NCBI GenBank assembly: GCA_036850595.1
Contig: CM072155.1
Span: 9,612,256 to 9,676,255, forward strand
Direction of reading: 5' to 3'
Length of the DNA stretch: 64,000 nucleotides
DNA from: Rhyacichthys aspro
Taxonomy: Eukaryota; Chordata; Actinopteri; Gobiiformes; Rhyacichthyidae
The number at the start of each line of letters is the position of its first letter. Within the stretch, counting starts at the first letter, position 1. The translations under genes and the position numbers were made by a program. Positions 38,188 through 48,224 of the stretch are shown one piece after another. The notes below the pieces were generated by a model that worked only from the letters and a program-made list of their open reading frames with translations, was not told where the DNA came from and ran no database searches.

Positions 38188-40127
38188 CAACAGCTACATC
38201 AGTTTTTGCCAACAGATGAATGAGCAGCATTACCTGTCATTACACAGTTCACATTTGTCATTGATGTGAAAAGACAGGAACTGTAAACTCCCAAATGAAT
38301 CATTTACCGTCAATAAATACAAATATGTCATGGCAGTCCTTAATCCTTTTTTTTTCACCTATTGTCTTGAACCAAAGTGAACAATAAACAGATATGACAG
38401 TTTCATGATATTATGTACTTTTCCCAACTACAGTAAATATAACCAAGCAATGGCAATTAAATGCATTAACTCACTGAAGATTATCAGAGAAATTGAATAT
38501 GGTGGTACAGGTTATGATTTCCGTTAGTGGAGATGAATAGATATCCAGGTCTTCATATAATAACATTTTTAAACTATCTTCAAAGTCTACACTTAAATCC
38601 TGATGCAAATACAGTGATAACCTCAAATGCAAATGGTTGACAAGTATCCAAGACTCAAAAATGTACCATTTGTCAGTAAAGTATTCATTATAAAGTGATG
38701 CTTGTGCTCAGATACTCAACCTATGTACATTTTACAATGTGTTTGCTTTATCCATTTTTCATAAACAATCTAAATGTGTGAAATTAGCACATCATAGAGT
38801 GGCAAAAATTAGGCCCTAAAACAAAACAAGTTACACAACCTGCATCTTGTTTATTTATTTCGTGGAAAACCCTTTACATAATACCTGCTGCTGTCTGTAC
38901 ATGTTAAGTAAGCCTTTAAAAACAAAGACAAAACAGATTAAAAGGCACCAAAGTGTAACATGTAGCAACTTATCACAGTGAACAGTTTACTTAACAAAGT
39001 GGCGCCAGAATTTGTACCAGATCTGACCTGAGCGACTGAACTTTACTTAAAAACCGAGGCTTTCCTTTTATTGCAGTGTAATCCTCCAACAGAGACGGAT
39101 TAAAGCTCAAAGCCTGGCTCTTGTTGATTATTTATCAGGGTAATGAGTAAGCCTGAGGTTTGAATTATGTTTTTATATTTGTTCTTCACTTAGACCTAAA
39201 CCAGTGCCAAGCTTTTGAACAATAAAACTGTAAATGTCCTACTTGTAATAGGAACATGTTAATTTTTAATAGACAGTTAATTTAATCTGTGGCTTACTGA
39301 AGTGGAGCATAGATAAAGGTCAATCTCACAGGTGCATTGTTTAAAATGTAAAGTATGCAGTTGAACCAAGTGGAAAAAGTTAAAACTACCCTCTCTTTCA
39401 CTTTCAGAGACAACGGAGAAACAAAAGTAAAGTAATGCTTGTAGTTTCATTGTTATGGAAAAAAAAACAGTTGCTGGAAAAAAAACATCCAAATGTCTAA
39501 GACACTAAAAGAGCAGAGTTGGAAATTAAAGTTGTTTTAAACTTTATGTAACACTCTTCTGATGTATGCATGCTTCTTCAGCGACATATTTCCAATGGGT
39601 TCACTCTTCGAAAAAAAAGCATGTCCCTGCCGGGCTTCCGTAGGTGCTCACAGACTGCATAAAAGATGGGTGTTAGGTGTGGAATAGCAATTTGAAACAT
39701 CACCACCAGATGCTTTCAAAACACACTGCACCTTTAACCTCAAGACTTGATTTATTATTTGAATACATGTTAATTTTATTCTGTTTTTTGTGTGTCTTGT
39801 CTTTTCCCAGGTTTCACCAGCAGTTTGGCAACATCTTTCTCTCCCCGGCTCTCCAGTGTAGTGTAAGGACAGGGCCAACATACATTTCATATCTTCAACT
39901 CACCTCGTGCCTCTTTGACTAGTATTTATTTCCCATTAGATTTTCACCAGAAAAAAATCACCTTCACCAGCAAAAGACAAGAAACAGGACTGAAGAGACG
40001 TTTAGAAAATTTAAGCAAAGGATACGTCACTGAAAAGGAATAACCTACCAAAGTTAACGTAGATAGAAAAAGCCCGTTGAGTTCATATATCATTGCTTTT
40101 ATTTTTGAAACATTACCTTGCACCAAA

Positions 40128-43100
40128 ATGGCCTCCATCACTCAGTCGTCCGACCCCGAGATCCCAGACAACCACAGAGAGAGCTGGCTGGCGCTGCTTT
40201 CTGCGGCGGAGGCTTACAGTCAGAAGTCGGGCTGCGACGTGGCCATCATCACGGCCTGTAAGAAGTTTCGGTCTTCGTCCGGAGAAGGGGAGGGTGTGAG
40301 GAAACGTGAGAGCGGCGCCTTTCCCAGAGACTGTGACTTCTCCTACAGCATCTGGGGCCCGGGGTTTTTGGCTGAATCTGCTCGAAGGTACATGGACGAC
40401 ATCGGCGTGCTGCACTCCACTACGATGCTAACGGCTCAGAAGCACACGCGACAGACAGCGGGGGAGGGGGGCAACAAGATTGACCTGACCTCTGACCCGG
40501 GACACAGGGGGGTAAGTGCTTTTTTTCCAAGTGATGTTTTTTATTTTTTACTTTCTGCTTTAATATACTGGCTCAGGCAAAAGAGTTTGTAGTTTCCCAC
40601 ATGTCACCAATACAAAGTGGATTATAGACTGGCCTCTTCTTTTTACTGAACTAGAGAATCGCAAACATCTAACGGAGAACAATATAATATGTAATGGGCT
40701 GTTTCCTGTTAAAAAAATGTACTCACTATATTTATATATATTGTTGCAGCTCTGAACTCAGTACCTAGTCATTTAATTGGATTTTCCTTGGCCTGATAAC
40801 ATGCGCTGGAAGAAATCATGTGTATATTGATCAAAAGTAAGTCTGCTGCAACAGGTGGACACTTTTATTTGTTGTTGACCTTTTGTGTCACAGACGGAAC
40901 AATCGATAAACAAGTTAGTGGCCAATTGGGAGCATAAACTGTCTCCTCAACAATCAGAACTGTCTGGTTCTTGCTCTAGTACTGTCTATTCATGTACTGC
41001 TGCTCTTCTGGGTGAAAGAGTGCTACGTATTTGTGAAATTAGGTCAGATTAAATTTGTGTACACTCACATTTATACTGTGACTTCCTGTTGTATTACCGA
41101 GGTAGCGCTCAGCTGGCTTTCAGATATTAGATATAGTTTATGGTGGACTAATCATATCAATGCAATTGCCATTTTATCTTTTCTCTTGCCTTATTTTTTG
41201 CCTAAAATCTGAATCTGATCTGATCTTTGCATTTCCCACCTTCATTTGTCTGAGAAAAAAATCAGTTCTAAAATAAATGAAATATAAGATTACAGTTAGC
41301 CATGTCTCTTGTCTTTCCACAGGACAGTTTACTGGCTACTGTATTTGTTTTTGAAAAGTTAATTTTAAAACATTAATTTATAGCTGGAGGGCATTTGTAA
41401 GGTACATTGGTACATATCTGATAAAAACAGAGGGACACAAAGGCATTTTAAATATCAGCTTATTTTACTAAAATCTCAAAAGTGCCTTTTACCAAGATAA
41501 ACTGATGCTGTACCTCTTTCAACAGGTCTGATACTTTTACTGACAATGAAAATATACTTAAAACATCTCTCCTTCTTGTTGTTGTAGAGTTTTACAGGAG
41601 GTGAAAGTGGAGTCAGTCCCAGTAACAGATTGTACTCCCAAAGTTACCCCTCCATCTACAGCTCAGGGCCAGCTCCGGGGCAGACTCTGGGGCAGAATGG
41701 GAATGGAGAGAGGGACAAGAGCGTCCTGGAGGCGGCTGAGCGCGGCCGACACAGATCTGGCATCGAGGATCTGGAGGAAGAGTGTGAGGAAGAGGAGGAG
41801 GAAGAGGAGATGGACGAGAGGAGGCCTTTTGGGAACGAAAGTGCAGGTGAGGAACAGACTTGAGTTTAACATTATGATATACTTTGAATTGAAAGACCAA
41901 AAGAAGAATTACTGTTTTGTTCAGGTGTGTTTTCTATGGACGAGGACTCGTTGTCCCGGGACTGTGAGCCCTTCTTTGAGTCGGACGGAGAAGAGGAGAG
42001 CACTGATGGTAAGACTCTGACAGAAGCTCAAACACTTCTGTATAAACTCAGGTCTGTACATTAACGTCCCTGTTGTCCCTATAGGCTCCCTGAGCGAAGA
42101 CGCCCCTCCTCCGACGCGGGGCATGGCCATGGGGCAGCCCGCCTTCTCCTCTCGTCACAATCACCCCATGGCACTGGCTCGGTCTCTGCCGGTGTCGGTG
42201 CCTGTCTGGAGCTGCAGGAGCAACAGAGTGGCTCAGGGTGACAGCAACAGCGGAGAGAGGGTGAGCGCACGTGATTAAATCAAGCTTTCATGTATCAGGG
42301 GCTGGGTGACGTCTAAAGTAGGACTAAACACCAGATTTGTTCTAAAATCACCAATTTTGAAAAGAAATGGCATTGTGTATCTGATAAATAGAAGGCTATA
42401 AATATGCAGCAGTTCTATTTTGTGAGGATACTGTGTCAAGGAGCACACAGCAGATGGTGAGCAAAAGCTGAAAACGAAACAAAATGGCACATTCGTGGAT
42501 TTTCAAAATAAAGCGGTCATACTGAAACACAAAAGTCCCATTTTGAGAAAACAATCCGAAAAAGGAAAAGATGCAGTTTGTTACCTAACAGTGGTATAAA
42601 CTGCTAATGAGCTAACTTAAACTTTTGCTTCTTCTGCAGTGAAGAAGTTAGAGCATCCACCTTGTTGCCTCACATTTAACAGAATTGGGTCTGTTTTCAT
42701 ACTTGGATCATTTTTTGGCACAATAAATAGTCTCGGGAGGATGGGCAGAGACACACCATTGCTGAAACACTTTCCATTTTCTCTTGCCATGTTATAAATA
42801 TGAATCTGTTGTCTCTTCTGTGAGCTTATATGGAAGCAGCACAGGTTTATTTTGATCCTTAGCTGGACTCATCTCCTAATTTTTTCCTGATTATTTAGTT
42901 GTGACCTACTTATTGTATTTCCTACTGTTTACAAAATCTGTCCCTTTTAGCTGTAAGGTAAGCTGCTGTTTGTTTGTGTGTTTGGTATCAGTTGATCCTG
43001 ACATATTTAATGCTGTCTCAAAACCAAAACAATGCCTGTATTCATCTCATGAGTGTTTTGAAGCGCTGGTTAATGGCCACAGCGGCTGCTCTGCTTCATG

Positions 43101-44302
43101 TGACCTGCACAGTGCGTGTGATGGCTGTGTGAGACGTGGTTGGCAAATATTTTACAAATAAACAGTTCAGGATATGTATCACTGTTACCTAAGTTGATTA
43201 ACCACAAGTACAAAAGTGGAGTATGTGGTTTTTGTTTTTGCTTTGATGAAACTAGTGAGATTTAATAGTAAAGGTGTTTGTGTTTATTTAAACAGATTAG
43301 ATACTGTCTGTTGCTTTGCCGTTGTATTAAAAGCTTGTGTGACACGTAAATTTAATGTCACTTTGGAGAACGTCCACTAGGCAGTTTATGTAAGGAGACA
43401 GTGACTCATGGAAAACTCATACAAATATATTTTTGTAATGGAGCATAAATGGGCCCAGTGTTATGTTAAACAGACTTTACCTGGGTTTTTTTTTTTTTTT
43501 TCTTCTTCTTCTATTTGGAGAAAATGGTCAAACCCCAAATGGTGTATTGTAAAAGCAATAATTTGTAAAAAACAAAAACAAAACAGGCTTTATGATGCCA
43601 TCTACTGTTTATTATTATTGATTGTAATAGGTGAGAACCTCTATTCAGGAACGGAAAACCTTGGCCAATCACATGCTCGCAAAATGAGTGCTCCCACTGG
43701 TCCACACCGGCTTGTCATGTGAAGTTCCAGGAAGTTTAACTTCTTTAGCTTTAGCTGCCGATAAAGTGTGTTTTCAGCACCCAATATGTCTTTTAACACA
43801 GAGAAACAACTCAAAAATGAAAAGCATCAACAGAGAAAAGTGAGGCAATGTAAAACACTGATAAATACTGTCAATTTAATCACATAATGTTTGACGAGGA
43901 GGATATAAATGCCGTCCTGACGCTGAAGTTGCAGCTAAGCTTACACTAAGCTAATGCTAAACTTCAGTTTGATGAAATGTATTAGTATTTTGTGGAGGAA
44001 AAATTGGTCTGATTTTGTTTCTTTAATAAAAGAGGATGAGGAGGGGTCTCAAGGCTGCTTTTGGAGGAGAGTGGAGTTTGAGACAGGGACAAAAAAAGAA
44101 AATCAGGTATTGGAGCTTTAAAGTTACAGCATCTGCTCATTGAACCCGTTCTCTTTGTTCTCAGGTGGGCTGTGCAGACCTGGAGCACATCGCTGCCAGT
44201 ATGAAAGCTCTGCTCGTCCCCGGAGCCACAGACGGGACGGAAATGTTTGGCGCTTTGCCTCGGCCTCGTCTCAACACCGGCGACTTCTCTCTCAAACACT
44301 GA
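40128..44302 (+). CDS. akt1s1: proline-rich Akt substrate of 40 kDa (PRAS40), mTORC1 inhibitor
   Basis: Five coding exons join in phase to 346 codons: 40128-40511, 41588-41846, 41925-42008, 42085-42260, 44165-44302. The start at 40128 has a good context (AAAATGG), and no other ATG occurs from the acceptor at 39811 onward. PRAS40 binds RAPTOR and restrains mTORC1 in the cytosol until phosphorylated by Akt and mTORC1. Key elements are present: FSMDE at 217-221 (TOS motif; FVMDE in human), SLSED after it, SLPVSVPVW around the human Ser183 region, and the Akt site RPRLNT with Thr339 (human Thr246) near the C-terminus, where DLEHIAASMKAL also matches. It is about 90 residues longer than human (256), mainly through a Ser/Tyr/Gly-rich exon 2 with an acidic Glu run (about residues 194-205), and lacks the human proline-rich stretch. 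Confidence 0.95.
43584..43810 (+). repeat. dispersed ~230-bp repeat, copy 2, in akt1s1 last intron
   Basis: Same orientation and block order as 15849-16078. It sits inside the 1.9-kb last intron of akt1s1, about 350 bases before the final exon and shortly after a T-run at 43487-43500. It adds no splice site used by the gene model. Confidence 0.75.
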
Positions 44303-44474
44303 ACCCAGAGAAGTACACAGTGCAGAAGAAGAAAGGGATCGAGCGTTTTTTGTGGGCCTGGGTCAGCTGCAGATTTTGTGAAAATCAGTGTAAAAGCTAA
44401 AAAAAAAAAAGACTCCTCCTGTTTATGTCTCACTAACAAACATTAATATCTTTGAGGAGTAAGGCTATGACACT

Positions 44475-44480
44475 AATAAA
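44475..44480 (+). terminator. akt1s1: proximal polyadenylation signal of akt1s1
   Basis: AATAAA lies about 170 bases after the stop codon and would give a short 3' untranslated region free of the repeat insertion. Confidence 0.5.
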
Positions 44481-45197
44481 GTTCTCAACACTATATTCAA
44501 CATCATCGCTACATTTCACAGCTCCAAATCCTATGACACTACATTGAAACGGACCTCATGATGTTTGTGACCCGCTGCACTGACCGACACCAAAACAACT
44601 GTAAAAAAAACAAAACAAAAAAAAGCAAAAAGGCACGGCCGATTGTTCAAAACCTCGTCTGCTGCTGCTGCGTAGAGTTTGGGTCACTGGCCTTTTTGGT
44701 TAATTATCTGTAACTTTATGGAAACTCAAACCATCAGCTGTTTGTATCGGGTCAATTAATGGCTTTAGCTCTTCATGCTAAACGGATATTAGCATCTGTA
44801 TAAAGCATAGCTTTGCTGTAGTATATATGGGTGGGTGGGCTGATGAATGGATATTGATCAATCGCTCACGCTACAGTAACATCACATTTGGGACATTACA
44901 GCTGTACAACTCCCAGAAACTAAAGTAACTACTTTACTGGGTACTGCTTCATACAAATTAAAGGCAGCAAAAATATCAGCGAAGCTCTTACCAACGTCCT
45001 TTCTGATGCTAATGGAAGTATATGATCATATCTGGCTCTTTCTGTCACTTGACCCTCCACACTCTCAAAAATACAGTGAAGCCCATCGTTACTCTGTACG
45101 TCTGTGTTTTGCCCAAATTCAAGGCTCTGGGCTAAATAACTTATACCCCGCAACAGCTGGTAAAACGAGGGGACGGGGCTTCACAACTGTCAATCAG

Positions 45198-45530
45198 TTG
45201 AAACCTGCTCAAAACCATCTAAAAACTGTTCAAATCCGACTGAAACCTGTTCAAATCTGACTAAAACCTGTTTAAACCAACTCAAACTTGTTGAAATCTA
45301 ACTAAAACCTTTTGATATTTAATTAAAACCTGTTCAGGACCAGCTAACCCTGTTCAAAGCCTACTAAAATCCTTTCATATATGATTAAAACCTGTTAAAA
45401 GCAGACGAAAACTTGTTTAAATCCAGATGCTATATTTGTGGAAAAAGAGTCAAATCAGAAGTGTCTGTTGACCCTGGGAAATTTTGTGCTCATCCAATGT
45501 GGCTCTCTTTGCAAAAGGTTTAGAAACCCC
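45198..45530 (-). repeat. 21-bp-type minisatellite with flanking module, copy A
   Basis: Degenerate units of the type AAACCTGTTCAAATCYGACT run from 45198 to about 45428. They are the reverse complement of the GATTTGAACAGGTTTTA units at 49791 and 62224. The adjoining 45440-45530, read in reverse (AAACCTTTTGCAAAGAGAGC then CACATTGGATGAG), matches the leader of the 62 kb copy (TTGCAAAGAGAGCCACATTC). The array and its leader therefore move as one dispersed unit. Confidence 0.75.
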
Positions 45531-46888
45531 TTCATAAGATATATATAAAAAACATTATTTTATTTTATTTTTTTTACCTAGACCACTGATACCAGCTGCC
45601 CCTGGTTTATTTATTTTTGTAACTTATCTTTAAAAATCATTAGTCGAACTGCTGCTGTGTCTTACCACTTAAGATTGCTTTACACATCTAGAGCAAAGAG
45701 AAAAGACAAAAAAAACCCCCAAAAACAGTTGCATCAGTGTTTTGTCTGTAAATTTCAACTTGTCTTGGCTTAAAAGCTGCAACAACTAATTAAAAGGGTT
45801 TCCTACTAACCTTTAAATCGTAGGGCTTGTCTCTAATTTACCAAAACAAAACAACTGCTTTAAAAAAGTTGGATTTAAAATGTTTATTATCCTACCTTTT
45901 AAATACAACTTATGCAAGACTTAAAGGTCAGCATCGGTTCAATCTGATAACGTTTAGGAGACGTTTAGCATGAAGCGCTGAAGTTATGGGTTTGGTTTGC
46001 TCCTCCAGTTTACAGATAACAAAAACCGAGTGGCCAGTTACTCTCTGAACCCAATGCACCGCACCCAAATAATCAGTCTGTTCCTTAAAGGAGTAAACCA
46101 GAGAATGGGTGGGTTTAAAGTGATTAATAGGGGTTTTTTGAAACAGGGTTGTATGTGGTAGTTGTAAATAGTGTATTAGGTCAAAAGGAGAGAGTCTTTT
46201 AGGCTGCTTTTAAAATGAGCAGTGGCCTAAAGCAAAGAGACGGTGAACTAGGCTAATGAAATGTCGAAAAAAGGACAAATGTTTGGGTTTTTATCCCATT
46301 ATCTCAGTATTTTGGTTTAAGACAACTTACTCAAAGGTCAGGACATGTTTTTTTGGCCATATTTTGTGCCTTTGTTTCTGAAAATGTGGTAAATAAGCCA
46401 TGTCAGTTTGTACCTTTGCCTTTTAACAGCATTGAGTTTTTGTCGTATTCAGTATACGAAGGATTTCCAGACATTTTTGGGACACAATGTGAACGTGAAC
46501 TGTTTACTGTCTCTTTGCTGCACTATCCACAAATACAGTGTATGACCCTAGTTGAGAAAAAAAACCCAAACCTAAATATCACTTCAAGTTTGTGGCTTTT
46601 CAAATGTGAGCTGAAGACGCCAAAACCTCCTCATGACAAGCCTGTTTGTACTTTTACTTTTGCCAATGAATGACTGACTCGTCGAATGATTGTAAACTTG
46701 TTTTAGGGGATGTTTTTTTCTTTTTCTTCTTTTTTTTTTTTCTTTTTTTGCTCCCAGTATCTTGTTGAAAGTGATGAAGAATGAATGATAAAGCGGCTGT
46801 GTGTGTAAGAGAGAGAGAGAAAAGAAACGACGTCCATCTCCGACATTTTGAAACGGGAAAATGTTCTGTTTAAGTACTTTGTGTTTCA

Positions 46889-46894
46889 AATAAA
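46889..46894 (+). terminator. akt1s1: distal polyadenylation signal of akt1s1
   Basis: AATAAA in TTTCAAATAAAGG, followed by a further ~20 bases and a T/G-containing stretch. It would end a ~2.6-kb 3' untranslated region. Confidence 0.5.
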
Positions 46895-46910
46895 GGAGCA
46901 ACACCAAGAG

Positions 46911-47913
46911 AAAACACTTCAGTGATTGCTCGATTTATTTTTGTATTTGGTAGTAGTATTGTATTTGTCCTCCAGGGGGCAGCGGGAGGCCCTGTTTCAA
47001 GAAGCAGGTTTAGTGTAAAGTCAAGAGCATGTTAAACCTGGAAAGAGGGAAACTCTGGGATTTTTATTTCACAGGAAAGTCAGTTATCGTCGAAACTCAC
47101 TGTGAATCTGGCCTGGTCTCTGCAGGTTTTTTTCTCTGACTTAGTTTTAAACCGAAAGGTAAAGAAGACGAAGAAGAAGAGTTTATATGAGTCTAATGGA
47201 ACTCACTGACTGGATAATCCATTTCCTCATTCACAAAGTACTATTTATTTATTTAAACACATTGGTCGGAGTTTGACTTTTATTACTTTTAAATAGACTC
47301 CATTTACAAATCTTCAATATTTGTTAACTTGAAAGTTCTGATCCATGCATTAAATGAGAACCAGTAAGTATAAATATGCTTCAGTCCTTTTACAGCCTTT
47401 TACCTTTTTCGTGTTAGTTTGTGCGTTCTTCTAATTAAGTTTTAGCCTGTGTAGCTGCTCATATACACATTACGTTTTCCTCTTCTAACATGAGCGCTTC
47501 TATTTGATTATTGTTGTCCAGGTCCTCTTTTCATGGCTCCATTAATCAAGACCGTCTCCCTTTTCCTAAACTCTTGAGTGAACAGATTTAGAGTTGATTG
47601 GATTATGTGAACTCTGGCGTTTGGGCCCATTTTTTTTGCAGCAGCTTGAGGTTTAATCTTAACTCAAGGCTCTAACTCCGTCGACTGTTTCAGAATCAGG
47701 TTTAGAGTTAGTTTTTTTAAAATCCTGTGATAGTTATATAAATTGATATAGAGTAAAATACACTCCATAAATCATATATTTTTGGTGTATATCTCAGTAA
47801 ATCCAGTGACAGTGTAACTCAGGTGAACATTATTAACTTTACAGTGACACCAGTTAAGGCCGATTTGTGTCAAAGACAGCAATAATGACACTTCTGCTTA
47901 TGTTTTTACACAA
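46911..47913. other. spacer between convergent genes
   Basis: AT-rich sequence between the akt1s1 distal signal and the PRY-SPRY gene's signal. No exon or repeat was recognised. Confidence 0.5.
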
Positions 47914-47919
47914 TTTATT
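47914..47919 (-). terminator. probable polyadenylation signal of the PRY-SPRY gene
   Basis: TTTATT on the plus strand (AATAAA on the minus) lies about 305 bases past the stop codon at 48225. Confidence 0.5.
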
Positions 47920-48224
47920 GACTGTTGACACATACAAAAGATACAGCCTCTATATAATTAATAATAAGCACTCCGCTAACAACAGATACAGGATTTGCAA
48001 ACATGACTAAATGTTCTAATATAATACAACACAATATAAATCCACAGTATTAAATAAGTGATAGACATCTTTGGATAAAACTGGAAACAAATCGTCCTTT
48101 TTCATGCACAAGAAACCTTCAAAGATGTCAAAACGTGCATTATCACTCCAACACTTGTTCCCTAAACATACAAACCCACATCTTCTTTAATTTACACTAT
48201 TTTTTTCTCCCATCTACTGAACAT

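Larger units (their letters stand above)
44303..46910 (+). other. akt1s1: akt1s1 3' untranslated region (long form)
   Basis: Inferred from two AATAAA signals downstream of the stop: 44475-44480 and 46889-46894. The long form would include a Pumilio-type TGTAAATA at 46163-46170 and a repeat insertion at about 45198-45530. Neither end is proven by transcript data here. Confidence 0.5.

Noticed and set aside
40077..40127. In-frame upstream extension of akt1s1 by 17 codons
   Set aside because: The extension begins with TTG, not ATG, and lies in AT-rich leader; the ATG at 40128 has the better context and no ATG precedes it in the exon.
41601..42020. 139-codon plus frame over akt1s1 exons 2-3
   Set aside because: It is an out-of-frame shadow of the true coding exons and runs through a splice donor.
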